DNA of 64,000 bases from the NCBI GenBank assembly GCA_020634975.1, contig JACKAQ010000001.1, forward strand, positions 1,302,001 to 1,366,000, given 5' to 3'. The DNA comes from JACKAQ01 sp020634975 [NCBI: Calditrichia bacterium]. Its GTDB lineage: Bacteria > Calditrichota > Calditrichia > RBG-13-44-9. The translations under genes and the position numbers were made by a program. The notes under the pieces are model-generated. The model did no database searches. It worked only from the letters and a program-made list of their open reading frames with translations, and was not told the DNA's origin. This document shows positions 1 through 9,187 of this stretch, piece after piece (position 1 is the stretch's first letter; every line of letters begins with the position of its first letter).

Positions 1-2341
1 ATTGCTCCGATTTCCGGGCGCAAGGTGACTTGCCAAAAGGGATACAGAATGCCAGCGGCGATGGGTATGGCGATCATATTGTAAGCAACCGCCCAGAGAA
101 GGTTTTGCTTCATCTTGCGCAAGGTTGCCCGTGAGATGGCGATGACATTGCGCACATCCAGTGGATCACTCTTCATCAGCACCACATCGGCGGTTTCCAC
201 AGCCACATCGGTGCCGGCGCCGATGGCAATACCCACCTCCGCCTGCGCCAGCGCCGGGGCGTCGTTGATGCCGTCGCCCACCATGGCCACGAACTTACCC
301 TGTTCTTGGAGTTCTTTTACTTTATCCTGTTTTTGTTCCGGCAGCACTTCGGCAAAGACTGTGTCAATGCCCAGCTCCTTAGCCACTCGTTCGGCGGTGC
401 CGCGATTATCCCCTGTCAACATGGCCACCTCAATGCCCAGATCGTGCAGCGCATTCACCGCGGCAGCAGCGCCGGGGCGAACGGCATCGGCAATCGCCAC
501 AAGACCGGCAAACTTACCATCCACCGCTACATAAATCACGGTCTCCCCGCCGCCTTCCAATTCCTCAGCTTTTAGTTTGAAATCCTCCCAAGAGATGTTT
601 TGATCCTTCATCAACTTTCGGTTTCCCGCCAGAATTTTCCGCCCTTCCACGCTGGCTTTCATACCGTGACCGGGAATGGCTTCAAATCCTTCTGCCGGAC
701 TTAATTTCAGTTCTCGCTGCTGCGCTGCCCGCACGATGGCCTGGGCCAGCAGGTGCTCACTGCCCTGTTCAGCGGTGGCCACCAGCCGAAGCAGATCATC
801 CTCGTTAATGGAATTCCCGACGCTGAACAGTTTCGTCACTTCCGGTTCACCTTTGGTCAGAGTGCCGGTTTTGTCGAAAATTATGGCATTTAATTTCGCC
901 GGCTGTTCCAGGGCGGTAGCGTTTTTGTAAAGAATACCGTGTTCCGCCCCCAACCCGGTGCCGACCATTACCGCAGTGGGCGTGGCCAATCCCAGGGCGT
1001 CCGGGCAGGTAATTACCACCACTGTTATGGCCAGCGTTAAGGCAAAGATGGCCGTCTGGCCAATGAGAAAAAACCAAATAGCAAAAGTGATCAGGCCGCC
1101 AAAGACAGCCACCAGCACCAGGTAGTGTGCAGCCCGGTCGGCCAGTTGCTGCGAAGGCGCTTTGCTGTTCTGGGCGCTTTGCACCATTTTGACGATTTGG
1201 GATAGCGCAGTATCCGCGCCCACCCGGGTGGTCCGAAACTTGAAACTGCCGGTTTTGTTTATGGTCGCCCCGATCACCTCCGCGCCCGGTTGCTTTTTGA
1301 CCGGCTGACTTTCACCGGTGATCATGCTTTCGTCCACATCCGATATACCTTCTATAACCTTACCATCCACCGGAATTTTATCGCCCGGGCGGATGACGAC
1401 CACATCGCCGACCATCACCTCGCTGGTGGGAATTTCTATCTCCTTGCCCTCCCGTTCCACCCGCGCCAGGGGCGGCGCCAGGGTAAGCAACTTTTGTATA
1501 GCCTGGCTGGTGGTGCTGCGGGCGCGCATTTCCATCCAGTGGCCGAAAAGCACAAAAGTAAGCAGCATAACAGCCGCCTCATAAAACACTTCGCCTTTAA
1601 AAAAGAAAGTGGCTGCCACACTAAAGATGTAGCCGGCCAGCACTGCGATGCTGACCAGCACCGCCATGTTCAGAATGCCGTTTTTCAACCCGTAGTAGGC
1701 GCCGGTGTAGAAGGGCCAGCCGCCATACAGGATCACCGGGGTGGCGATCAGGAATGCGATGAGGTCCGGGCTGATTCCGGCCGGTGTCGGAAATTCAAAT
1801 TTGAAAAGGCGATAGAACAGCGGTGAGTAGAAAAAGACCGGAATGGTGAGGAGAATGGCGACAAAAAAGCGGTTGCGCATGTCGCGCACCATACCCTCCA
1901 TGCTCATGCCCGGGCCGTGGCCCATCTCGTGCGCCATAGCGGCGGCCTCGCCGCCCATGTCGTGGCCGGCGTGCTCGTCTTCCCCTTTTGCACCGGGGGC
2001 TGCATGTTGGTCAGGTTCTTCCTGGGAGACAGCGGGCATGGTGTGTGCGGCGTGCTCGCCGTGTGTGGTGTGCTTCACTGCCCCGGTAACCCCTGGCGGG
2101 TCACCCGGTTTACACTGGTGCTCCGGCAGCGACTCGCCGCTGCAATGGTAGCCGTATTCGCCGACCAGCTTTTTAATCTCCGTCAGGCTAATAGCCGACT
2201 CATCGTAATGCACTGTGGCGGTGCAGTTTAGGAAGTTGGCCTCCGCATGGTGAATGCCGGGGTGTTTGAGCAGCCGTTTTTCTACACCCCTGCCATCGCC
2301 CACGCACATCATCCCGTGAACGCATAATATTGTTTCCTTCA
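1..2341 (-). CDS. P1B-type heavy-metal-translocating ATPase (3' end off window)
   Basis: ATP-driven metal export pump of the inner membrane; about 780 residues are visible and the C-terminus lies beyond the left edge. An HMA-like domain (residues 1-65) has the loop GMMCVGDG, so the second Cys of the usual CxxC is Asp. A His/Met/Glu-rich linker follows (about 75-150), then membrane segments, the actuator TGES, an intramembrane CPD, the phosphorylation motif [14 protein letters not shown] and GDGINDAP. The CPD replaces the CPC or CPH of well-studied members, so the metal cannot be assigned; the His-rich linker resembles CopB-type pumps. The ATG start has AAGGAG eight bases upstream. Copper genes follow on the same strand further upstream, suggesting Cu or Ag. 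Confidence 0.93.
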
Positions 2342-2650
2342 TAGGATATGCTCCTTAAAGTTAGCAGTCAATTAGTAACCATTGGTGCTAGTTGCCAATT
2401 CAATAAAAACAATAGGTTACAAAAACAGCAATTTTAAGAAATGAGCATATTTGACGCAAAATCGCAAAAAATCGTCTTAATTCACCTGAAAACTCAGGCA
2501 TTTTTCGTAAACTGTTGTTTTTTATAGCCTCCAAACTAGCACCAATGGTTAGTAGACTCGATAATACTTGCAGAAAATCTTTTCTCATTCCTATAGCTTC
2601 GTCAGTAACCTGGATAGGGATGCAACTTTTCGTAGGGGACTCAACTTGTA
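2342..2650. other. AT-rich spacer between MCO gene and ATPase gene
   Basis: The spacer has no convincing gene. It holds the ATPase ribosome binding site and an 18-bp inverted repeat pair, described separately. A TTGGCA and a TACTAAT flank the copy nearest the ATPase, which would place that copy inside a possible core promoter, although the spacing is short. Confidence 0.4.
2376..2551. repeat. 18-bp perfect inverted repeat pair, possible operators
   Basis: TAACCATTGGTGCTAGTT at 2376-2393 recurs exactly in inverted orientation at 2534-2551, about 140 bp away. Each copy contains the near-palindrome ACCA-T-TGGT. One copy sits about 50 bp upstream of the ATPase start. They could be binding sites of a metal regulator, or the ends of a tiny non-coding element. 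I recognise no known operator. Confidence 0.5.
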
Positions 2651-4864
2651 CTAATAACTCACAGTTATTCCTACCCCTCCGCCCATATCACTGTCATAGT
2701 GTGTTGAGAGTAAAAAATATTTTGTTACTACGTATCTGAACCCTAATAAATATTCTTCGTCTGTATTAACCATGAAAGCAAACCGTAAACGGCTGGTGAT
2801 GGAAATGTCTTCTCTACTAAATTGAAAGCGAAACTTACCATCCGTATCAATTCTTGAATCGGCAATTACCAGCATTGGCAAAGTATATTGCACACCCGCT
2901 ACAAATGCTTTTCTGTTGTTTTTGTTGCTTACCTGACCAAACAAATTATCTTCCTGAGATGTTACTTTTTTGTAATGATAGTCGAATCCAACATAAAGAA
3001 ACCACCACTGCATCCGGTCAAGATAGCGTCCAAAATTGATTTCACTCTCGTAACCATGCTCAGGATGTAAACCCAAATGCCATATGGTTTGCGTTTTCCA
3101 GCGGGTATTGACATACATGGCTTCACCATCGCTCCCATTGCTTTCCAAACCTACGCGAGCCATGAGGTGAAATTCACTGTCGTCCTGTTTAAATTTTCTC
3201 AATGCCTCTTTGGGATCTGGTAAATCAGGATTTGGCGGAGAATTTTCGTAACTGAAGACCCTGCCCATCCCGGACATCATGTGGTAAAGAATATGGCAAT
3301 GAAAAAACCAGTCTCCGCCTGGCTCTGAAGCAGCAAATTCAATTGTATCCCTCTCCATTGGCATGATGTCTATTATGTTTTTCATAGGGGCATATTCACC
3401 TTGTCCGTTCAGCACCCTGAAATCGTGTCCGTGCAGGTGCATCGGGTGCCGCATCATGCTATTATTAAAAAGAATAATTCTCAGGTTTTCCCCTGTTTTA
3501 ATAAGAATCTTATCGCTTTCGGAAATCGTATTATTATCCATCGTCCACACATAGCGATTCATATTTCCTGTTAAATCAAATCTTAATTCTCTTAGAGGCC
3601 CTTCGGGCAAGGTCGTTTTTCTCGGTGAACGCAACATGGTATAATTAAGCGTTATAATATTTTCTGATCCTTGATGTGCATGGTGGTGCTCCATTCCTTC
3701 CATGTTCATTTCCTTCATCGTTTCCAGAGTATCTTCGGGATTTTCAGGCCCTGTTATTTCCGGGTACATAACAGTATTCATGTCCATCTCCTGGTTCTGC
3801 ATTTTCATTTCCTCCATTTCAATTATATTGCCATTCATATCCATCATGTCATTCATCATTTTCATTCCTTCAAAATATTTCAGCTTTTGTAATTTTGCTG
3901 CCGGTATTTTTTCTCCGCTCCCTAACCATAATGAAGCTGACCCGGTCCGGTCTTCAGGTGTTACTAAAAATTCATAACTTTTGTTGTCGGGAATGGTTAC
4001 AACAACATCGTAGGTTTCCGAGACGGCTATGATTAACCGATCAACTTCTACCGGTTCTACATCATTGCCATCGCTAGCAACTACGGTAATTTTACCGCCT
4101 GAATACGTAAGCCAAAAATAATCAGATGCACCGGCGTTTGCTATACGCAGCCGTACCTTATCTCCCGCCTTAAATTGGGGCTTCTCATTTTGGTTTTTCC
4201 CGTTTATCAAAAAGTTATCATAATAGACATCGCTTACATCCATTGCATTCATCCGCTTCCATTCATTGGCGAGTTTTGTTCCAAAATGCCCACGGAGCAA
4301 TGCTTCACCGTAACTTTGGGTAGCGCCTTTTTTGATAGCAAACCAATCGGTGGCGCTTTTTAGGAGGCGATGCACTTCTTCGGGGTTCAAGTTAGTCCAT
4401 TCACTCAATACGATAGGAAGTGTTGGGATATCCCATTCTTTTCTTTTAAGCATTATGAAAGCGCCATACATGCCTATCTGTTCCTGGAACCGAGAGTGAC
4501 TATGGTACCAATGAGTGCCATGCTGAACGATAGGGAATTTATACAAATGTGTTGTATGGGGTTTAATTGGCATCTGCGTAAGATTAGGCACGCCATCGTA
4601 CCGGTTAGGCAGAAAGAGTCCATGCCAATGCAGGGATGTTTCTTCGTCGAGATTATTGTGTACCCATATTTCTGCTGTGTCGCCTTCTGTAAATGTTAAT
4701 GTTGGCATAGGAATCATCCCGTTTACCGCAATAGCACGTTTTTCTTCTTTGCCAAATGTTACGGTGGTATCAGCAATGTATAAATCGTACCGGACGGTTT
4801 TTTGTGCAAAAATTGCTGACAAATTCAAAAAAAAGAATGAAAGAATGATAAGAGTTGTTTTCAT
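2651..4864 (-). CDS. Multicopper oxidase (CopA-like) fused to CopB-like barrel
   Basis: Exported multicopper oxidase of about 500 residues joined to a C-terminal domain of about 210 residues resembling copper resistance protein B. Residues 1-20 form a signal peptide. All four copper motifs are present: LHWHG, HWYHSHSRF, HPMHLHGHDF and HCHILYHMMSGM. A Met-rich stretch near residues 340-395 (MKMMNDMMDMNG, EMDMNTVMYP) and an MEGMEHHHAH segment probably bind Cu(I). After residue 530 come alternating aromatic beta strands (WWFLYVGFDYHYKK, GFRYVVTKYFLL) as in CopB. CopA and CopB are normally separate genes, so this is a natural fusion that would tether the oxidase to the outer membrane. Haem-binding and DUF3347 genes lie just upstream on the same strand, probably in one operon. 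Confidence 0.9.
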   Translation of the reverse strand: MKTTLIILSFFFLNLSAIFAQKTVRYDLYIADTTVTFGKEEKRAIAVNGMIPMPTLTFTEGDTAEIWVHNNLDEETSLHWHGLFLPNRYDGVPNLTQMPIKPHTTHLYKFPIVQHGTHWYHSHSRFQEQIGMYGAFIMLKRKEWDIPTLPIVLSEWTNLNPEEVHRLLKSATDWFAIKKGATQSYGEALLRGHFGTKLANEWKRMNAMDVSDVYYDNFLINGKNQNEKPQFKAGDKVRLRIANAGASDYFWLTYSGGKITVVASDGNDVEPVEVDRLIIAVSETYDVVVTIPDNKSYEFLVTPEDRTGSASLWLGSGEKIPAAKLQKLKYFEGMKMMNDMMDMNGNIIEMEEMKMQNQEMDMNTVMYPEITGPENPEDTLETMKEMNMEGMEHHHAHQGSENIITLNYTMLRSPRKTTLPEGPLRELRFDLTGNMNRYVWTMDNNTISESDKILIKTGENLRIILFNNSMMRHPMHLHGHDFRVLNGQGEYAPMKNIIDIMPMERDTIEFAASEPGGDWFFHCHILYHMMSGMGRVFSYENSPPNPDLPDPKEALRKFKQDDSEFHLMARVGLESNGSDGEAMYVNTRWKTQTIWHLGLHPEHGYESEINFGRYLDRMQWWFLYVGFDYHYKKVTSQEDNLFGQVSNKNNRKAFVAGVQYTLPMLVIADSRIDTDGKFRFQFSREDISITSRLRFAFMVNTDEEYLLGFRYVVTKYFLLSTHYDSDMGGGVGITVSY

Positions 4865-4888
4865 ATTATTATATATTTGTTTAATAAT

Positions 4889-5365
4889 TTATCTTTTTAA
4901 AGCGATACTATCTCTTGTGTTTTGAATCCAATCAATGAGTAGCTGTTTTTCTTCTTTGGTCAACTGCGCACTTGGGTGCATTAATTGATAAGCCTGTAAG
5001 GGCATCGTGCCATCCTTAATTCTGCTTTCAATATTCCGTAATTTACTTATCTTTCTTCTTGAAGAAAGAGAGCCAAATTCGCTAAAGTTAAGTTTGGCTT
5101 TACCATTTTTAATATCTGCTTCTAATAACCATCCAACAGGTTGAATTTTGGAATACCAGGGATAGTTTGTATTGTTACTATGGCAATCGTAACAATCATT
5201 TTTAAAAAGAGCGGATACATTTTGGGGAATGTTGTATATGTTTGACATGTCCGTTTGCAATACCTGCCCGCTAATATTGCGGGCAGGCTGTATAAATTGA
5301 ATGGTTATAAATACAATTAGTATTATTGCCAGTATTACAAGCAATGTTTTTTTAATACGCTTCAT
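4889..5365 (-). CDS. Haem-binding domain (c-type) protein
   Basis: Small periplasmic protein with an N-terminal membrane anchor (residues 5-25) and the motif NDCYDCHSNNTNYPWYSK, a CxxCH c-type haem site followed by the NYPWYSxIxPVGW signature of the Haem_bd domain family. The C-terminus has a short helix ending WIQNTRD. It lies 24 bp upstream of the multicopper oxidase and 4 bp downstream of the DUF3347 gene. That points to one transcript in which it may pass electrons during copper oxidation or reduction. The exact partner is unknown. Confidence 0.85.
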   Translation of the reverse strand: MKRIKKTLLVILAIILIVFITIQFIQPARNISGQVLQTDMSNIYNIPQNVSALFKNDCYDCHSNNTNYPWYSKIQPVGWLLEADIKNGKAKLNFSEFGSLSSRRKISKLRNIESRIKDGTMPLQAYQLMHPSAQLTKEEKQLLIDWIQNTRDSIALKR

Positions 5366-5369
5366 AAGA

Positions 5370-5978
5370 TTATTTAATTTCTTCTTTCATCGAACCACAT
5401 GTCAGCATTTTTTTACCATAGTATGGATTTTTTATTTCTTTTATTTCGCTTAACCAAATTGCACCTTTCTTACCATTATACATAGGGCAAAAGTCCTTAT
5501 ATAATACCTGTCCGCTGCCAAATTCTTTTACCAAATCGTACAAATCATTACTAAGCATATCAAAATGTTCACGCTGATGCTCGATATTGCCGGCATTCTC
5601 GCCAATATGCTCAGCATGTTCTTTTGCATCATCCTCCACATCTTCATAGATTTTCTTCTGTTCATCCGTTAGGGAAGATTTATCCAATTTTTTCATTGCT
5701 TCAACCATTTCCTTTCCGGACGCTGCTGCATCTTTTGTATTGTCGTTAACCAAAGCATTTTTTAAATGCAAATAGTGTTCTACAATTTCCTTAATTGATA
5801 CCGCCACTTTTGCATCTACAATGCGTGATGTTGATACCGTGTCGTCCTTTGTTTTAACGACCGTCGTTTCTTTTTTGTTATGCTGATGTTGATCGGTAGA
5901 ATCTTGGGCAATTGCAATCTCGCCGGAATTCACTATAAAAACAAAAGCAAGCACGATAACTGCACAAATGTTTTTCAT
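5370..5978 (-). CDS. DUF3347-type copper-binding periplasmic protein
   Basis: Secreted protein of 202 residues with a signal peptide (about 1-24), an acidic His-containing linker, a helical region and the C-terminal DUF3347 signature: FCPMYNGKKGAIWLS, then NPYYGKKMLTCG. The CPM and the CG with nearby Met and His suggest a copper or haem site, as proposed for relatives next to Cu efflux genes. It heads a likely three-gene operon with the haem protein and multicopper oxidase. A paralogue with the same motifs lies at 47848-48405. The ATG is preceded by AAAGGAG. Confidence 0.85.
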   Translation of the reverse strand: MKNICAVIVLAFVFIVNSGEIAIAQDSTDQHQHNKKETTVVKTKDDTVSTSRIVDAKVAVSIKEIVEHYLHLKNALVNDNTKDAAASGKEMVEAMKKLDKSSLTDEQKKIYEDVEDDAKEHAEHIGENAGNIEHQREHFDMLSNDLYDLVKEFGSGQVLYKDFCPMYNGKKGAIWLSEIKEIKNPYYGKKMLTCGSMKEEIK

Positions 5979-6023
5979 TCTATGTTCTCCTTTATTAGTT
6001 ATTAATCTAACGGTTTACTTTTT

Positions 6024-7067
6024 TTATTTAATTAGAAATTCTCTCCGCATACCCATTGCCTGGTCGGTGATGCGGATAGATTCCCGCCCATCGGTCACGC
6101 TGCCAGCCAGGGCGCGGATGGCGTCAATATTTTCCGGGGTAACGATGGCCTCATTGTAGACTTGGTAGGTGTAGTAGAGTTCGTTCCCGTTTATTGTCAG
6201 GACGTCTTCCCACAGGGCAACTTCCCACATATCACCGCGTGGCCGGCCCAGGTCTTTCATCAACTCGATGGTGCTGTTGAGCGCCACAATGCCGTCAGCC
6301 ATGCGAATGAAAGCAATACGCGGGGCGGTGCGGAAAGCTTCCAGCACTTCTTCGCGGCTGGCGCTGCGGGTCAGTTCCACTATCCAATAGTGATTGTGTG
6401 TTTGGGTATGGGCGGCTTTGGCGGCAATGGTCACCACGTCAAGCTCCGGCGCCACCGTCCGAGCGTCCGGTCCCTGGTGGCTGGGAATATCCTTCTCCGG
6501 CACTACCGTATTCATAATTCCACTGTGGTCGGATTCCCAGGGATCGGTAGCTCGGCGGATAAGTACGCCGCGAGCTTTCTTTAGCAAGCCGGCATTACGA
6601 AGAGCTGTAAGAGTACGGACTGTACTTGTAGTGTTGCAGGAAACCACCCGGGTGGCATCGCGGCCCAATGCGCTTTCATAATTGGCCTGGGCAACAAAAG
6701 AGTTCCCGGTAAGGCTGTGCTTCTCGCCGCCCTGGTAAATGGCCTTAACCCGGGCAGCGCGGTAGCGCTCCAGGTTTTTGGCACCGATGCCCTTGGGAGT
6801 GCAATCGACCATGACATCAATCTCTCCAAGCAATTCCTCCAAAGTACCGGTGACCGGGATGCCGGCATTCTTCATTTCTCCTGTTTTTTCTGGCAGCGCG
6901 CTGAAGACCGGCAGGCCCAGAACCACCGCCGCTTTCACCCGGTAGTCGCTGACAATGTCAGCCACGCCAATCAGTTCCATGTCGGGTTGCAATTGCACTG
7001 CGTCCGCTACACGCTTGCCGATGACACCATAGCCATTGATGGCTACTCTTATTCTAGTTGTTGACAT
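6024..7067 (-). CDS. Type II (archaeal-type) glyceraldehyde-3-phosphate dehydrogenase
   Basis: Cytosolic enzyme oxidising glyceraldehyde-3-phosphate to 1,3-bisphosphoglycerate with NAD(P). It belongs to the archaeal type II family rather than bacterial GapA: N-terminal Rossmann motif VAINGYGVIGKRVADA, then VDCTPKGIGAKN, and the catalytic SCNTTS with Cys144. At 347 residues the length fits the archaeal family. The ATG is preceded by an AAGGAG-like site. Neighbours are not glycolytic apart from glycogen-related remnants (a glucan phosphorylase relic and a CBM48 protein), so this may be what is left of a sugar-storage cluster. Acquisition by transfer is plausible but not shown. Confidence 0.93.
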   Translation of the reverse strand: MSTTRIRVAINGYGVIGKRVADAVQLQPDMELIGVADIVSDYRVKAAVVLGLPVFSALPEKTGEMKNAGIPVTGTLEELLGEIDVMVDCTPKGIGAKNLERYRAARVKAIYQGGEKHSLTGNSFVAQANYESALGRDATRVVSCNTTSTVRTLTALRNAGLLKKARGVLIRRATDPWESDHSGIMNTVVPEKDIPSHQGPDARTVAPELDVVTIAAKAAHTQTHNHYWIVELTRSASREEVLEAFRTAPRIAFIRMADGIVALNSTIELMKDLGRPRGDMWEVALWEDVLTINGNELYYTYQVYNEAIVTPENIDAIRALAGSVTDGRESIRITDQAMGMRREFLIK

Positions 7068-7118
7068 AAAGTGTTTTCTCCTTCGTTTAGTTGGTTTGTT
7101 TAGATTATTTGAACTGAT

Positions 7119-7400
7119 TTAACGAAAATAAGCCTGCAACACATACTGTTGCAGCATCCGTTGGGTGTTAAAGAATGAGCCATTGAGCGCAATGGCATGG
7201 CGCATCACTTCAATCCAGCCTTCCCGCTCGTGATAGAACCGGGGAAGAATCTGATACTCTAATTTATGGTAAAGAGAGGCGGCGTCTCCGGCTGGCTAGG
7301 TCGCTTGGCCCGATCGACCAGCCCGCCGCTGTAAGTTGGCATTTCTGCCGTAAGACCGATCTCCATGGAAAAATAGGCTACGGTTGGTTGGGTAGGCATG
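7119..7400 (-). pseudogene. Glucan phosphorylase remnant (internal deletion)
   Basis: Reading the minus strand, the first 27 codons match the N-terminus of short alpha-glucan phosphorylases (VAYFSMEIGL, MPTYSGGL). After a junction near 7305 and a frame change, the sequence matches their extreme C-terminus ([20 protein letters not shown], then [10 protein letters not shown] and [10 protein letters not shown]) and ends in TAA. The catalytic middle, probably well over 1.5 kb, is missing. This is a deletion pseudogene of glycogen or starch phosphorylase. It fits the nearby stand-alone glycogen-binding domain at 9188-9484. Confidence 0.8.
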
Positions 7401-7412
7401 CGTACCTTGCTT

Positions 7413-8348
7413 CTAACTGTTCAACAATTTCCAGATGTCCGGCAAAGCCTGTTCGGCAGCCTGCACCCCGGCCTCGATGCATAGTTGTGACTTTGTTACA
7501 TCAAAAGTTTGTACCGGCTGCCCAAAATCGGGACGGATGATCAAATCAGCCTTTTTCAAATAGTGCTGCTTGTGGTGACGCGAGCACAACTCTACCGAGC
7601 GTAAAAAGGCTTCCATACCATTGCGCACTTCCGGTTTGACTTCTTCCTGGTCAACATCCACGGCAATTACAATATTGGCGCCCATTTGATGAACAACATC
7701 CACCGGTACCACATCGACAATGGCGCCATCGACAAGCAGCCTGCCATCGAGGTGCACCGGCGGGAAAAACCCCGGCAGCGCGGAACTTGCCTGTAAGGCG
7801 ATAGTTGCCGGGCCTTCTTTAAAAACGACCTCTTCACCGCTGATCAAGTCGGTGGCCACTGCCGCTATAGGAATCCGCGCATCCTGTAAATTTTTTTCCA
7901 AGGTAATTTTGTTCAACGCTTCGATAACCAGTTGTTCCGGGAAAACGCCCCAGCCGGAAATGGTGGTTAAAATGAACCGTTCCAGGTTTATAAATTGCCG
8001 AAAACGGTTCAAAAGGGAGGGTTCTTCAGGACCGGGAGATTTGAGTCTTTTCGGAACCACGGCGTTCAGCTCCAGCATCAAGCCGGTCAGGCTCTCTTTG
8101 CTGTAACCGGGATTGAGGGTATAAGCCGCCGCGATAATTGCCCCCATACTGCTGCCAGCAATGGCGTGAAGAGGAATATTCTCCTTTTCCAAAACCGATA
8201 GAATCCCGGCATGGGCCAGCCCCCGTACCCCACCGCCGCCCAGCGCCAGCCCTACGGTTGGCGCCAGACGCTTCTTCTCCCGGCGGGAAAAGATCTCTTT
8301 AAGCCTCTTCATCATTTTGGCCCATTCAAGGTTGTTATTTTTAGTCAT
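7413..8348 (-). CDS. Patatin-like phospholipase, RssA family
   Basis: Predicted lipid acyl hydrolase of 311 residues. It shows the glycine-rich oxyanion loop LGGGGVRGLAHAG, the nucleophile motif GSSMG and the Asp of the Ser-Asp dyad in VDGAIVDVVP. No signal peptide is evident, so it probably acts in the cytoplasm or at the membrane. The start overlaps the end of the upstream methyltransferase gene by 8 bp, indicating translational coupling. The physiological substrate is unknown. Confidence 0.9.
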   Translation of the reverse strand: MTKNNNLEWAKMMKRLKEIFSRREKKRLAPTVGLALGGGGVRGLAHAGILSVLEKENIPLHAIAGSSMGAIIAAAYTLNPGYSKESLTGLMLELNAVVPKRLKSPGPEEPSLLNRFRQFINLERFILTTISGWGVFPEQLVIEALNKITLEKNLQDARIPIAAVATDLISGEEVVFKEGPATIALQASSALPGFFPPVHLDGRLLVDGAIVDVVPVDVVHQMGANIVIAVDVDQEEVKPEVRNGMEAFLRSVELCSRHHKQHYLKKADLIIRPDFGQPVQTFDVTKSQLCIEAGVQAAEQALPDIWKLLNS

Positions 8349-9057
8349 TTTTCTTTTGGGTCATCGGATTTGGATCGATGTCACTCACTACTTGATCGCG
8401 GTCAGCGGAAGCGGCCCTCGACATCCTGACCAGAGTTCGCCACTGTCCCCAACGTGGAATGAACCTGGGTACACGATATTGGTAAACCCGGTAGTCTTCA
8501 CCGAACTGCTCCAGCATTTTGCGCTCTTCACTTCGCGCGAGCATGGCATAGGTAAAAACAATGACCGGGAAAAGCACCAGGGAAAAGATCGTCGGCCAGT
8601 GAACAATACCTTCGCCGAAAATCCCAATGAAAAGCCCGGTATATTGAGGATGCCGTACCAGCCCGTAGAGCCCATCGGTAACGAGCCGGTTTTCCTGGCG
8701 GGCGCGGTAGAGCTGCCGCCATCCTGCAATGAATATCCCCAGGCCAATAAACAGGATGAGATAACCGAGGATCATCGAGATCATCATCCCCGTCTCGCCT
8801 AAGCCCAACAGTGTGGACCAGAGGCTGGCATTTAGATAGGTTTGGTCGAGGCCGAAGAAGCGAACCAGCAAGTAAATGGTGAGTGGGAAACCGTACATCT
8901 CGGCGTAGAGCGCAATAATAAAAGCCTGAACTACCCCGGCGCTAGCCCACTCTCGCCATGTCTTTGGCGCGAGGTAACGATATAGAAACCAGGACACGGC
9001 CACAATCACAATCAGAGCCATTCCCCATGCGCCTGAATGAGCAATTTGTTCGTTCAT
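8341..9057 (-). CDS. ICMT/PEMT-like membrane methyltransferase
   Basis: Integral membrane protein of 238 residues with about six hydrophobic segments. It carries the C-terminal signature of the isoprenylcysteine carboxyl/phospholipid methyltransferase superfamily: LVRHPQYTGL, then EERKMLEQFGEDYRVYQYRV. It would transfer a methyl group from SAM to a lipid or lipid-linked substrate. A close paralogue, with the same EMYGFPLTIY segment, heads the redox operon at 21801-22472. It is coupled to the patatin gene, which suggests lipid remodelling; the substrate is unknown. Confidence 0.85.
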   Translation of the reverse strand: MNEQIAHSGAWGMALIVIVAVSWFLYRYLAPKTWREWASAGVVQAFIIALYAEMYGFPLTIYLLVRFFGLDQTYLNASLWSTLLGLGETGMMISMILGYLILFIGLGIFIAGWRQLYRARQENRLVTDGLYGLVRHPQYTGLFIGIFGEGIVHWPTIFSLVLFPVIVFTYAMLARSEERKMLEQFGEDYRVYQYRVPRFIPRWGQWRTLVRMSRAASADRDQVVSDIDPNPMTQKKND

Positions 9058-9187
9058 TTAATTCTCCAGTTTTTTTAATCAATACACTATTGTTTTATTT
9101 CGCCAGCACCTGAGCCAATTCCAACAAGCGTAAATTGGGCAATTTTTTGTTTGCAACAACTTCAGCAAGTGGATTTGTAAAGAAAAA

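Noticed and set aside
1290-1826. A 178-codon plus-strand frame inside the ATPase gene
   Set aside because: Antisense to a conserved ATPase coding region; its composition is that of a reverse reading of membrane helices.
2400-2588. A 62-codon minus-strand frame upstream of the ATPase
   Set aside because: It spans the inverted repeats, has no good ribosome binding site and resembles no protein; read as AT-rich spacer.
9095-9178. Frame reading NPLAEVVANKKLPNLRLLEL then a stop, minus strand
   Set aside because: It looks like the tail of some protein but nothing upstream joins to it and the match is too short to name.
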